From contig NZ_CH672432.1 of the NCBI RefSeq assembly GCF_000153025.1, positions 539,127-603,126 of the forward strand: a stretch of 64,000 bases of DNA, given 5' to 3'. Position numbers and translations under genes: made by a program. Below, piece by piece: positions 1-8,953 of this stretch (position 1 is the first letter of the stretch; each line of letters opens with the position of its first letter). The notes under the pieces are model-generated. The model ran no database searches. It had not been told where the DNA came from and saw nothing but the letters and a program-made list of their open reading frames with translations. Source of the DNA: Marinomonas sp. MED121. Lineage in GTDB: Bacteria; Pseudomonadota; Gammaproteobacteria; Pseudomonadales; Marinomonadaceae.

Positions 1-298
1 AGGCTCCACCCCAACCTGTATCAATATCCACTAATAAAGGTAGACTTGAAGCAGACGTAATACGCTGAACATCAACGATCACATCGTTAAGTGATGTCAT
101 GCCCAAATCAGGCAAACCATAAGAGGCATTCGCCACACCACCACCAGACAAGTAAATTGCTTGATGGCCTAACTGTTCTGCCATCATGGCGCAGTACGCA
201 TTGATAGTGCCGACAATCTGTAATGGCGCGTTATTTTTAAGGGCTAATCGAAACTTAGCACCAGGTGATAACCTTGTTTGTGACGAATCTTGTGACAT
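1..298 (-). CDS. prpB: Methylisocitrate lyase, N-terminal part (runs off the window)
   Basis: The enzyme cleaves 2-methylisocitrate to pyruvate and succinate in the 2-methylcitrate cycle for propionate. I translated this region by hand because the gene is cut by the window edge. The first 99 codons begin MSQDSSQTRLSPGAKFRLAL and continue through the family signatures AYCAMMAEQLG, YLSGGGVAN and LPLLVDIDTGWGG; the last is the Mg-binding Asp-x-Asp region of the isocitrate lyase/PEP mutase superfamily. The start at 298 has a clear AAGGGG ribosome site upstream. Only 24 bp separate it from the end of the GntR gene on the same strand, so the two are probably one operon, as in other gammaproteobacterial prp loci. 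Family and start are well supported; the rest of the gene lies outside. Confidence 0.93.
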   Translation of the reverse strand, partial: MSQDSSQTRLSPGAKFRLALKNNAPLQIVGTINAYCAMMAEQLGHQAIYLSGGGVANASYGLPDLGMTSLNDVIVDVQRITSASSLPLLVDIDTGWGGA

Positions 299-322
299 GA
301 TATGTGTCCCCTTACCTATTGA

Positions 323-1015
323 TTATTGGTTGAGCTTATTTTGCTCAGCGATTTTGTTTTCGATATTTTTGCGAGAAGCCGCAATGTGACGACGCATAAG
401 AAGCTCAGCAAGCTCGCCGTCTCTATCACTTATGGCTTCGATAATTCTGGCGTGTTCAGAGAAAGCACGACTCGCCCTTGGGCTATTCATACCAAACTGA
501 CAACGGTACATACGGACAAGGTGATACAACTGTCCGCAGATAAGATTAATAAGTTGAGCATTGTGGCTACCTAGAATCACTTTATAGTGAAAATCTAAAT
601 CACCCTTTTCTTGGTAGTAAGCCACACCATCTTGTAAATCTTGTGCCGTTGAATGTTGTGACAACATGGCCTTCATGTCGACAATCTCTTCACCCGTCAT
701 ATTTTCAGCCGCTTGACGACAGGCCATACCTTCTAAAGCCTCACGAGTAATATAAAGCTCTAACAAACCTTTAATACTACATTCTACAACACGAGAGCCT
801 ACATTTGGCTTACGCTCAATAAGGTGGCATTTTTCTAGGCGATTCAAGGCTTCACGCAAAGTAGAGCGACTTACTTGATATTGTTTAGCTAACTCAGGCT
901 CACTGATTTTACTACCAGCTAAAATGTCGCCCTCAACAATAGCATGCTGAATCTGTTCAAAGACTTTGTCTGCAGTGGTCACTGCTAAGGTTTTTGTTGG
1001 ATTATCAAGAGGCAT
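323..1015 (-). CDS. GntR/FadR-family (FCD) repressor of the prp locus
   Basis: A 230-residue regulator. An N-terminal winged helix covers about residues 15-75, with the recognition segment QVSRSTLREALNRLEK. An all-helical FCD ligand-binding domain covers about 85-215, with the typical acidic and His metal-site residues in YHYKVILGSHN-like and FSEHARIIEAI segments. Its position immediately upstream of prpB on the same strand suggests it senses a 2-methylcitrate-cycle intermediate and controls prpBC and neighbours. This is the GntR-type arrangement, distinct from the sigma-54 PrpR of enterics. An ATTGT-N2-ACAAT palindrome lies only 4 bp upstream of the start codon, which points to autoregulation. 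The family call is firm; the effector is inferred. Confidence 0.9.
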   Translation of the reverse strand: MPLDNPTKTLAVTTADKVFEQIQHAIVEGDILAGSKISEPELAKQYQVSRSTLREALNRLEKCHLIERKPNVGSRVVECSIKGLLELYITREALEGMACRQAAENMTGEEIVDMKAMLSQHSTAQDLQDGVAYYQEKGDLDFHYKVILGSHNAQLINLICGQLYHLVRMYRCQFGMNSPRASRAFSEHARIIEAISDRDGELAELLMRRHIAASRKNIENKIAEQNKLNQ

Positions 1016-1018
1016 AAT

Positions 1019-1030
1019 ATTGTCTACAAT
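1019..1030. promoter_or_regulatory. Probable GntR operator overlapping the regulator's own start region
   Basis: ATTGTCTACAAT is a perfect ATTGT-N2-ACAAT inverted repeat of the FadR/FCD type. It ends 4 bp from the start codon of the GntR gene, so a bound repressor would cover the translation start and probably the transcription start. No binding data are available. Confidence 0.6.
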
Positions 1031-1087
1031 TTGTTTGATTTATGAGCATACTAAAGAATATTGAGAATAAGTCAATCCTACTAACGC

Positions 1088-1105
1088 ATAATTGTCGACA
1101 ATTAT
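1088..1105. promoter_or_regulatory. 18-bp palindromic operator upstream of the GntR-prp operon
   Basis: ATAATTGTCGACAATTAT is a perfect palindrome sharing the ATTGT-N2-ACAAT core with the site at 1019-1030, 72 bp away. Two matched sites in one promoter region suggest cooperative binding by the adjacent FCD regulator. The rest of the 1016-1349 gap shows only AT-rich promoter-like sequence. Confidence 0.6.
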
Positions 1106-1349
1106 AGTTCAATAATTGCCCATTAGAGACAATAAACCTTATTAAACGCCAAATTGTCAGACACTTTTACTAGCATTCCCCTAAAAGCAGTCACTTTTTT
1201 AGACATTTGTATGACATCTTTAAATCCCAGTTAAACAAGGCAGAGTGATTCATGGGTAAGTTGGTTTAAACAATAAAATTCAGATAGAATCCACTCAAAT
1301 GTTGTAAATCGAAAACAAAACAAACAACAACGAAAATTTAAGGTGGGAT

Positions 1350-2594
1350 ATGACAGCTTTATTAAAGCGTTTTGAATTTGCTCAGTGGCCAAAAATTCAC
1401 TATGGCGAGGGCATTACTCAAAACTTAAAAGCAGAGTTAAGCGACCTAGACACTGTGTTATGGGTAACAGGTGGTAAAAGTGGCTACTACTCCTCTTATT
1501 TTAAACTTTTCATCAAACTCTCTGGCATTGAAATACAAGCGGATCATATTGTTCAAATTGGCGCAGAGCCTAGCCCTTGTGATATCGATGCCATCACTCG
1601 CCGCTTCCAAAATACCCAACATCAAACTCACATTACTAAAGTCATTGCGATAGGTGGCGGTTCAGTACTCGATGCGGGAAAAGCCCTAGCTGCCATGCTC
1701 ATGACAGAACACAGTTTATTGGATTATTTAGAAGGGGTTGGTAAGGGTTTACCTCTGCCAGATCAGATTCTTCCTTTCATTGCGATTCCAACAACATCAG
1801 GTACAGGCAGTGAAATGACGTCTAATGCCGTGTTTAGCCAGGTGGGAGACAAAGGCTTTAAAAAATCGATTCGACATGACAAGTTAATCCCAACAGAGAT
1901 TTGGCTTGATTCACGCCTAACTATGTCCTGTCCGCCTCTTCAAACAGCATGCTGTGGATTAGATGCCTTTACCCAATTACTTGAGTCTTACCTTTCTACT
2001 AAAAGCAGCCTTATTACAGATACACTCGCTGAAAAAGGGCTTGAGCTAATTATTAAAAACCTCATCCCAGCCTGCACGAATAAAGCTGATGACCCTGATG
2101 TAAGGGGTGAGCTTGCCATAGCAGCCATGCTATCTGGTAGCTGTTTGGCCAATGCAGGCCTTGGTATAGTGCATGGAATTGCAGGCCCTATGGGCGGCTT
2201 TTATGAGATTCCCCATGGGGTTGCCTGTGCTGGCCTTATTGCTGAAGCCAACCAAGCAACACTCAATGCTTTAAGTAAAGAAGATGATTCAAAACACAAC
2301 CCTGAAGACTTGTCACAAAAAAGGACGAATGCCATTTATAAGATGGCAAAAATTGGTCGTCTTTGTGCGCAAGAAAGAGCCCTATCAGTCAACACCCTTT
2401 CAGAATTAGATTATTGTCAAATACTGGTTGATACCCTCTTTGCTTGGCAAAAAGCGCTTAACATCCCTAAGTTCTACCAATATGGTTTAAGGGCGGATGA
2501 ACTAGATGCCCTAGTTAAAGCATCTAGCAATCGAAATAATCCTGTTGAATTGTCTCACGCTCAGATCAAAGAGGTGATTCTCAAATGTCTTTAA
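1350..2594 (+). CDS. Iron-containing alcohol dehydrogenase family protein
   Basis: A 414-residue group III (Fe-type) NAD(P)-dependent alcohol dehydrogenase or maleylacetate-reductase-like enzyme. Visible motifs are the nucleotide-binding VIAIGGGSVLDAGKALA near residue 100, TTSGTGSEMTSNAVF near 150, and the metal-binding region CCGLDAFTQLLESYLS near 205. Two His motifs, GIVHGIAGPMGG and IPHGVACA, lie near 275-292. In the first metal site the usual DAxxH reads DAFTQ, a variation also found in part of the family. A GGTGGG ribosome site precedes the ATG. It is divergent from the GntR gene, so it may share that control, but the substrate cannot be read from sequence. Confidence 0.88.
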   Translation: MTALLKRFEFAQWPKIHYGEGITQNLKAELSDLDTVLWVTGGKSGYYSSYFKLFIKLSGIEIQADHIVQIGAEPSPCDIDAITRRFQNTQHQTHITKVIAIGGGSVLDAGKALAAMLMTEHSLLDYLEGVGKGLPLPDQILPFIAIPTTSGTGSEMTSNAVFSQVGDKGFKKSIRHDKLIPTEIWLDSRLTMSCPPLQTACCGLDAFTQLLESYLSTKSSLITDTLAEKGLELIIKNLIPACTNKADDPDVRGELAIAAMLSGSCLANAGLGIVHGIAGPMGGFYEIPHGVACAGLIAEANQATLNALSKEDDSKHNPEDLSQKRTNAIYKMAKIGRLCAQERALSVNTLSELDYCQILVDTLFAWQKALNIPKFYQYGLRADELDALVKASSNRNNPVELSHAQIKEVILKCL

Positions 2595-2596
2595 AT

Positions 2597-3853
2597 TTAG
2601 TGTTTTTCTGAGTGATCAAAATAGTAGCTAACTCTTGCTCTAGGATTTAAATACTTAAACATTTCTTCCGTTAATTGAGCAGGATGAAGCGCCTTAACTA
2701 TTTTAAGCTCAGGATTTTCATTTAGATCCAAGATAACAGCCTGCTCCTTAGGGATACTTGAGTCATAAATCAACACATTCGGGGCTAATAATTTATTGAT
2801 ATTTACTGAGATAACCAAGGCAAACTGCCCAGTATCAAGCTGTACGACAGTACCTGGCGGATAAATACCCAATAACTTAACCAGCAATCCCATTGAGCTA
2901 TCATCATACTTCGCCTTATCCGTTTTAAACTGATGAGCAAGTGCCGCGTAAGGGGTTTTAGCCTGTTTAATATTCATCGGGTGACATAAACTATCATAGT
3001 TATTCACCACAGAAAGTATGTGAGACAAAGGATCGAGATCCTTTCCTTTTAAGCCTAAAGGATGGCCACTGCCATCAACGAATTCATGGTGCTCTTCTAT
3101 CAGCTTGAGCGCTCTATCATTAAAATCAGTAGAGGAAGCCAGTAATTCAACACTGTATTTTGGGTGTAGCTTTAGAAAGTTTTGCTCTGCTGCATTTAAA
3201 GCCTCGGTTTTTCTAACAATCTGAGAAGGAATTTTAATTTTCCCCACATCATGAAATAAACCCGCTAAGCCAAGAATTGTGAGCTCATCTTTTTTAAGCC
3301 CTTTCTTTTTGCCTAATAACATCGCCAGAATTGCAACATTTAACGCATGATAGTAAAGACTTTCGTCCTCTTTACTTTCATTCATCAAATGCAGAACCGC
3401 ATCGCCCTTATTAAGCAATTGATCGGTAATCTCATCAATCAGTGCATTCGCTTGGTCAATTGCCTGAATCGGCTTATTACGCATGTCCTTCATAATATTT
3501 CGAACATGGGTCATGGAGTTTTGAAAGCACTTTTCGGTACGACCTAAATCCGTTTTAAAGGACTTAAGTTTTTGCATGCGTGCTTCTTTGATCAAAGCCA
3601 TTTCATCTTTTAGCTCTTCAACTTCATCATCCTGATCTTGAGCAGCTAATTCGGATAAAGGAATAGGTCGAGCATCACTCTTGCCAGGAACAGCAATAAC
3701 ATGCCTAACGCCGAGACTTTTAATGACTTTTATTTGATCCAGTGTCTTAATTTTAAAGCGATTGAGCACAAAAGGATGTTGATACCACTTTAAGGGTAAT
3801 TGCACATATATGCCTGGTTGTAATTGCTCAACAGCAACCTTTATTCCCTTCAT
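2597..3853 (-). CDS. HD-GYP domain protein with N-terminal DUF3391
   Basis: A 418-residue probable cyclic-di-GMP phosphodiesterase. The N-terminus (VAVEQLQPGIYVQLPLKWYQHPF) is a DUF3391 domain, followed by an acidic linker. The HD-GYP domain lies at about residues 160-330. It contains YHALNVAILA, the metal-binding dyad in GLFHDVGKIKIP, LHPKYSVELL and HHEFVDGSGHP. The last motif normally reads DGxGYP; here Tyr is replaced by His (GHP), although the metal ligands look intact. The C-terminal about 80 residues form the usual PPGTVVQLDTGQFALV module. The stop lies 2 bp from the end of the convergent dehydrogenase gene. Activity is likely but the motif change is notable. Confidence 0.88.
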   Translation of the reverse strand: MKGIKVAVEQLQPGIYVQLPLKWYQHPFVLNRFKIKTLDQIKVIKSLGVRHVIAVPGKSDARPIPLSELAAQDQDDEVEELKDEMALIKEARMQKLKSFKTDLGRTEKCFQNSMTHVRNIMKDMRNKPIQAIDQANALIDEITDQLLNKGDAVLHLMNESKEDESLYYHALNVAILAMLLGKKKGLKKDELTILGLAGLFHDVGKIKIPSQIVRKTEALNAAEQNFLKLHPKYSVELLASSTDFNDRALKLIEEHHEFVDGSGHPLGLKGKDLDPLSHILSVVNNYDSLCHPMNIKQAKTPYAALAHQFKTDKAKYDDSSMGLLVKLLGIYPPGTVVQLDTGQFALVISVNINKLLAPNVLIYDSSIPKEQAVILDLNENPELKIVKALHPAQLTEEMFKYLNPRARVSYYFDHSEKH

Positions 3854-4385
3854 AAAATAATGTCACACCTTAGAACAGAGTTTAAACAAGGTTAACTAAT
3901 TATAATCGACGTCATGTTATGCGTTATAGACATTATTAGTATAAGCACCAGCATCTGATTTCTATAGAATAGTTCAGATTTGTGTAAAGTTTATCATTGT
4001 AAACCCTGAAAAAGCTAAAGACTTTTATCCCTTGAAGCAAAAATTAAATATTTTTAACAATGCATTTAAACCTTGAATTTATCTTATTTTTCATACACTA
4101 ACCCTAACTGAGACTTATTAGTATCTCGCCACTTATTAACAAATATCAGCGTCTATGCCAGACACACTCGACTTTTCTTCATTAAGCTTTATGTAAAGGC
4201 TCAATAAAAATAGAATATCGCTCACAAAAGCCACATAAATTTACATTCTTCACTCTAGCACTAGTAAATTTTTACATTCTTAAGCTAAACTTTAGTCACT
4301 TCATTAAACTTAAATTTAACCTTGTTAGTTTGGTTAAGGTAAATCCCCTATGTTGACAATTTATAAAGTAAAACAAGGCTGTATT
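3854..4385. other. AT-rich intergenic region, no gene seen
   Basis: About 530 bp between divergently transcribed genes. It holds only short AT-rich direct repeats (for example TAAATTTACATTCTT and a variant about 30 bp later) and presumably two promoters. No ORF with coding character, RNA gene or strong hairpin was seen. Confidence 0.5.
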
Positions 4386-5873
4386 ATGTTATTTAGACAT
4401 TTTTTTCAGTTAACATTGTCAATGAGTTTGCTAGTACCAAACCTGCTTATGGCACAAAACTTAACAAACAGCTCAAAGCTCAACACCTTCCAACTTAGTC
4501 AGATCCCTGCCCTCGACAATAAAAAACCTATCAGTATTGTGGCAGAACAAGGTTTTCTATCTGAGCATTTAAGAACAAGTCTATTACCTCGTTTTAGTGA
4601 ACATACCGGCGTTAAGGTCAACCTAATGCCAATGCCACTTGATGATATGTATGACAAACAAAATAAAGCCCTGATCAATGGTGAAGGGAAATTCGACCTG
4701 TTATCAATGGAGGCTGGTTGGTCTAAAGAATGGGCCAGTAATGGCTTTACCCTGCCATTAAATAGCCTAGCAAAGCAATATGATTACCAAGGGGAGCAAG
4801 GGATGAAAATGCATCTCGCTCCTTTTTATAAGAACTTATTACATATTCTCTCCTATCAAGGACAATATCACTCTATTCCCTACAATAATTACACTATGGG
4901 TAACCATTACCGTTTGGACCTATTTGAGCATTCAGAAGAGAAAATCGCCTTTCAAAACCAATATGGTTATAGCTTAGCCCCGCCCAACAGTATCAAAAGT
5001 CTGATTGATGTTTCTCGCTTCTTCACACGAAAAAAAGGTGAATTTCTTGCGGGTAAACGCTTAACAAGGGACTTTTATGGGTTAACCCTAATGTCAGGCA
5101 ATCGACCTCATATTAATGATGAGTTTTCTTCATTGCTTTGGGGTGTTGGCGGAGCCTGGCTAAGGCCCATTTATAATGAGACTGGGGACATAGCCCTTTT
5201 TAATGTGGAAGCAAATTCGAAAGAAGCCCTTTACGTGGCGAGAAGTTATTTACAGCTATTAGAGTTTGCTGTTCCAGCCACTAAGCATCATGCCTTTTTA
5301 GAATCGGCAAATGCTATCGCTAATAGCCAAGCGGCGATGTATCCGTTTGCTTATAACAACCTTTGGGCTGTCTCAGCTCAAGTTGAAAAGAATTTTCCAG
5401 GCGCCAAACTGGGCATTAGCACCACCCCTTTAGGCAAACCTTATACCGGCGCCTACGCCCTAGCCGTCGCTTATGATAGTAAAAACCCAGAAGCAGCCTA
5501 TTGGCTACTTAAATACATTACCTCCTTTGAAGGGCAAAGGGCCTACGCAAAAGGTGGCGGCAACCCGAGTCGGGCTGATGTTGCCTTGCTAGATGAATTT
5601 AATACGAAAAGCGCCTTTGCTGTGAGTGGCTCTTTTCAGCAAAATCATCTTGATAATTTGGCATGGGGTGACCAAGTCTTAAAACTGGGGCATTTTACCA
5701 GTACGGCAATGGGAAAGATCTATCCTGAATTAATGCGCACAAGCTACCTTATCAGGTCACGACAAGCGTCACCCGAAGATGCGCTTGATCAGCTTCAACA
5801 AAAAATATTTGAACTGCAAAACTATCATGGCGAGGCTGCTGCCTTTAACAAAACGAAGGAAGCCCATGAATAG
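4386..5873 (+). CDS. Periplasmic solute-binding protein (extracellular family 1), orphan
   Basis: A 495-residue secreted substrate-binding protein of the carbohydrate ABC type. A signal peptide (MLFRHFFQLTLSMSLLV...LLMA) covers residues 1-23. The mature domain has the two-lobe family-1 pattern: KPISIVAEQGFLSEHLR, FDLLSMEAGWSKEWAS, and MYPFAYNNLWAVSAQVEK followed by GAYALAVAYDSKNPEAAYWL. I chose the ATG at 4386 over an in-frame one at 4350 because the signal peptide begins there and an AAGG site lies just upstream. No permease or ATPase gene is nearby. The next gene, a diguanylate cyclase, overlaps its end by 8 bp. The protein therefore most likely reports ligand to that enzyme rather than feeding a transporter. 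Confidence 0.87.
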   Translation: MLFRHFFQLTLSMSLLVPNLLMAQNLTNSSKLNTFQLSQIPALDNKKPISIVAEQGFLSEHLRTSLLPRFSEHTGVKVNLMPMPLDDMYDKQNKALINGEGKFDLLSMEAGWSKEWASNGFTLPLNSLAKQYDYQGEQGMKMHLAPFYKNLLHILSYQGQYHSIPYNNYTMGNHYRLDLFEHSEEKIAFQNQYGYSLAPPNSIKSLIDVSRFFTRKKGEFLAGKRLTRDFYGLTLMSGNRPHINDEFSSLLWGVGGAWLRPIYNETGDIALFNVEANSKEALYVARSYLQLLEFAVPATKHHAFLESANAIANSQAAMYPFAYNNLWAVSAQVEKNFPGAKLGISTTPLGKPYTGAYALAVAYDSKNPEAAYWLLKYITSFEGQRAYAKGGGNPSRADVALLDEFNTKSAFAVSGSFQQNHLDNLAWGDQVLKLGHFTSTAMGKIYPELMRTSYLIRSRQASPEDALDQLQQKIFELQNYHGEAAAFNKTKEAHE

Positions 5874-7551
5874 GCTCAAACGATTAACCTTAAGAGCAAA
5901 GTTGATTATAGCCTTCTGCACTATTGCGAGTTTCACTTTAGTTTCATCGGGTACCGCTATTTATTTATTTCAGCTTTATCAATCTAAACTCGCTTTTTTA
6001 TCTAAAACTCAAGGTGAACCCCTCATCATAGCGGCTCATGTCATTGAAGATCTGCAAGTGATCCGAATAGACCTTGAACGCATCAGGGGTACCAATGACC
6101 TTAGTTTGGCGTTAATTTCAATCGATGAAATTAATACTCAATGGCACCACATTAAAAAGGATTTAAATACCATAAAGTCCCTAAACCCAAGTTTAATGAA
6201 ACTGTATGCTGATCAACCTGATGCAATAGACCTGCTACTTGCAAGCCTGCCAACCTTTACCACCATCACTAGCTTGCTTAATAAGCACACCAGACAAAGT
6301 GATATTATCCATGATGATATTTTTAAGGAGCAGCAAAACTTACTTGATAGGTATAGTGCTGAAATCGATAAGATACGTATTATTCAACATGTAGAAAGTA
6401 ATCAGCTTGTATCAGAAGAGTTAAACCGTTTAACGGACTTAGAACGCAGAATTAACCAGATCAATGCTTTCTTACTAGAAGCACTCAATACGAAAAGCAA
6501 CCAAGAACTCTCATTGCTAGCACGTAAATCGCTCAAAAAATTGAGAGAGATCGAACAACTTAACCTAGAAACAAATCAATATATCCAAGAGCACACCTTA
6601 AATTGGATTAATCACATAAGACCTTATGTGGCCAGCTCAATATCTATTTTTCAACAAGGCAAACAAAAAATCAGATTAAAAAGAATTCTCAATACACATA
6701 TAGAAGAACACATCAGCACAATTGATGACCTCAACACTTCCAGTAACCAAAACGCAATTTTTTTAAAAAACGCGATTATTCAAAGTTCTCACCAATTAAC
6801 TCAAGATGTGGCTTTTGCCAACAAGCTACTCATCGCCTTAACCATTATTTGTATTATTTGCGTCTTTTTAATTATTTGGCTGTTTGTGAGTCAAAGAATT
6901 ATCCGTCCCTTTATTGAAACCAGTCAATCTATGCAGCTATTAGCACAAGGGGAAACCCGAATTCCTTTACCGACCAGTGACGACAAAGAAGTTAAAAAGA
7001 TGCTGCAATCCCTAAAGGTGTTACAACAATACGTGATAAAAGTGAATAATATGGCGGATAGAGACAGCCTAACAGACCTCTATAATCGCCGTTATTTCGA
7101 TAAATTACTGACGCAAACAATCAAAGAAAAAAGTGAGATTCAGCATATTAGTTTATTAATGTGCGATCTGGATCATTTCAAACCTTATAACGACTATTAT
7201 GGCCACCAACAAGGGGATGATTGTCTTAAGTTTTTCGCCAAAATTTTAAAAAGGTTAAGCGACAAAACATCCGATCATGTTTGTCGCTATGGTGGTGAAG
7301 AGTTTGCCATCATTATCTTAGATAAATCCGCTCATTATGCAGAATCTCTGGCCCAGTTGATTTGCAATGAAACTAGCAAGGCTTTAATACCCCATATAAA
7401 CTCAGATTGTGCTGATGTGGTAACTGTGAGCGTCGGGGCGGCTAACGTTAACATTGACGCATTAGAAGATGCGAATCAGCTTATTAACCTCGCCGACCAA
7501 GCCTTATACCAGGCTAAAAATAATGGGCGAAATTGTGTGCTCATTAATTAA
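5866..7551 (+). CDS. Membrane diguanylate cyclase with large periplasmic helical sensor
   Basis: A 561-residue GGDEF protein. TM1 is at about residues 12-36, a mostly helical periplasmic region at about 37-320, and TM2 at about 322-345 (LLIALTIICIICVFLIIWLF). A HAMP-like linker follows, then the GGDEF domain from about 395. The active motif is RYGGEEF, so it is a predicted active cyclase. The product-inhibition site that should read RxxD five residues before it is KTSD, so feedback inhibition may be weak. The start at 5866 has an AAGGAAG site within the upstream gene's end. The architecture recalls TorS-like receptors that read a periplasmic binding protein; here the output would be c-di-GMP. 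The pairing is inference from gene overlap. Confidence 0.9.
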   Translation: MNRLKRLTLRAKLIIAFCTIASFTLVSSGTAIYLFQLYQSKLAFLSKTQGEPLIIAAHVIEDLQVIRIDLERIRGTNDLSLALISIDEINTQWHHIKKDLNTIKSLNPSLMKLYADQPDAIDLLLASLPTFTTITSLLNKHTRQSDIIHDDIFKEQQNLLDRYSAEIDKIRIIQHVESNQLVSEELNRLTDLERRINQINAFLLEALNTKSNQELSLLARKSLKKLREIEQLNLETNQYIQEHTLNWINHIRPYVASSISIFQQGKQKIRLKRILNTHIEEHISTIDDLNTSSNQNAIFLKNAIIQSSHQLTQDVAFANKLLIALTIICIICVFLIIWLFVSQRIIRPFIETSQSMQLLAQGETRIPLPTSDDKEVKKMLQSLKVLQQYVIKVNNMADRDSLTDLYNRRYFDKLLTQTIKEKSEIQHISLLMCDLDHFKPYNDYYGHQQGDDCLKFFAKILKRLSDKTSDHVCRYGGEEFAIIILDKSAHYAESLAQLICNETSKALIPHINSDCADVVTVSVGAANVNIDALEDANQLINLADQALYQAKNNGRNCVLIN

Positions 7552-7575
7552 CGCGTTAACGTTAATGACACACAA
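7533..7575. terminator. Inverted repeat at the end of the diguanylate cyclase gene
   Basis: TGTGTG...TTAACGCGTTAACG...CACACA forms an imperfect long hairpin overlapping the stop codon. It lies between convergent genes and lacks a strong T tract, so it is only a possible terminator or mRNA-end structure. Confidence 0.4.
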
Positions 7576-7636
7576 GCTCACCCAATTCAGCTTTGACTCT
7601 CAAGTATTTAGCTATTAAGCATTTAACGATAGTGCT

Positions 7637-8953
7637 TTAAACAATGCTGACTTTCGTCCCTCGGCTGACTTCACTCTCAATATTAAGCTCTCCCATATGG
7701 GCATCAACAATCAGCTGACACAAATAAAGACCTAAACCAAAACCACCGGTTTTACGCTGTCTTGCATCATCGATACGATAAAAGGCTTGAGTAAGGTGCG
7801 GAATGTGCTCTTGCAAAATCCCCTCTCCTTTATCGAGGACTTCAATCAATACCTCATCATCTTGTTGCGCCAACCTAACCTCTACGGGTGTTTTAGAATG
7901 CTGCAACGCATTCACAATCAAGTTCCTCATTAGAAGGCGCATTCTCGCCAGATCAAGTAACATAGGTTTTAAAGGACTTAGGTCAAAATAAACACGCTGA
8001 TCAAAGTTAGGATTAAGCTCATTCACGACCCCTTGTATTAAATCGCCTAAATCTAAGCTTTCGAAGTTCAATACCTTATGATTCGAATTCAGCCTTTCAG
8101 ACTCTAAAATCTCATTAATCAGATTTTCCATTTCAAGGATATCTCGACGTAATGAAGATTGCTCAGAGGTTGTATCAAGTAATTCGGTGGCCAATTTAAG
8201 CCGTGTTAACGGTGTCCTTAACTCATGACTGATAGCCAATAACATTTGCCTTTTGGCTTGCAGCATTTTATCAATTTGCCTCGCCATATCATTCATCACA
8301 CGCGTTAAAGAACCAAGCTCATCGTCACGTTTAATCTCTACCTGATGGGATAAATTACCTTTTGCATACTCAAGGCTCGCCGCCTGTAATGTTTTAATCG
8401 GCGCAAACATTCTTTTCGTGATTCGATAGCTAATATAAAGAACCAAAGGCATGAGTAAGAAAATAAATAAGGCGCTAGCGGGTATTTTAAAGTCAATAAA
8501 GTCACGCCGTTTACTGATATAAAATACGTACTTTTCTTGCTTTTCTTCGACTAGAACTCGAACGTAATAATTACCCCTTGTCTTAGCAAAACTGGCATTT
8601 TGAATACTGCTTTCGTCATATTCCAGCGCAATCAACCTATCCATATCATGCTTTCGACTATATGGTTGGCTGTGCCAATTTTCTGTTGGGCCATCCACAC
8701 TAATATTTAACATAAATTCGTTGGCCAGTGCTTGCGCTTTCTCATAATCTGGTGGACTACCAATACGGCTTGATAACACCTTGCCATAATCAGCAAAGAG
8801 GTTTTCAAAACCATCCAAGTTATCGCGATTATTGTCGGCAATACAATGTATACCAGACACTAAAATCATCACCAAAATAAGACACGTACTAAGAAAAATG
8901 CCTAATAGTCGTAACATTAAAGGCATGCTATTTAAACGGGCTAACCATTTCAT
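7637..8953 (-). CDS. Sensor histidine kinase, CpxA-like
   Basis: A 438-residue inner-membrane kinase. TM1 is at about residues 15-40, a periplasmic sensor at 41-150, TM2 at about 157-175 and HAMP at about 177-230. The dimerisation domain carries the phospho-acceptor in AISHELRTPLTRLKLA near residue 243. The ATPase domain carries the N box (RNLIVNALQHS), DKGEGI and the GGFGLGLYLC lid. It overlaps the upstream response regulator by 4 bp on the same strand. A divergent CpxP/Spy-like lipoprotein sits beyond that regulator, which together make a Cpx-type envelope stress module. The periplasmic part is shorter than in some CpxA proteins. Orthology to cpxA is likely but not certain. Confidence 0.88.
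   Translation of the reverse strand: MKWLARLNSMPLMLRLLGIFLSTCLILVMILVSGIHCIADNNRDNLDGFENLFADYGKVLSSRIGSPPDYEKAQALANEFMLNISVDGPTENWHSQPYSRKHDMDRLIALEYDESSIQNASFAKTRGNYYVRVLVEEKQEKYVFYISKRRDFIDFKIPASALFIFLLMPLVLYISYRITKRMFAPIKTLQAASLEYAKGNLSHQVEIKRDDELGSLTRVMNDMARQIDKMLQAKRQMLLAISHELRTPLTRLKLATELLDTTSEQSSLRRDILEMENLINEILESERLNSNHKVLNFESLDLGDLIQGVVNELNPNFDQRVYFDLSPLKPMLLDLARMRLLMRNLIVNALQHSKTPVEVRLAQQDDEVLIEVLDKGEGILQEHIPHLTQAFYRIDDARQRKTGGFGLGLYLCQLIVDAHMGELNIESEVSRGTKVSIV

Noticed and set aside
326-574. Plus-strand frame opposite the GntR gene
   Set aside because: Entirely antisense to a well-supported regulator; shadow.
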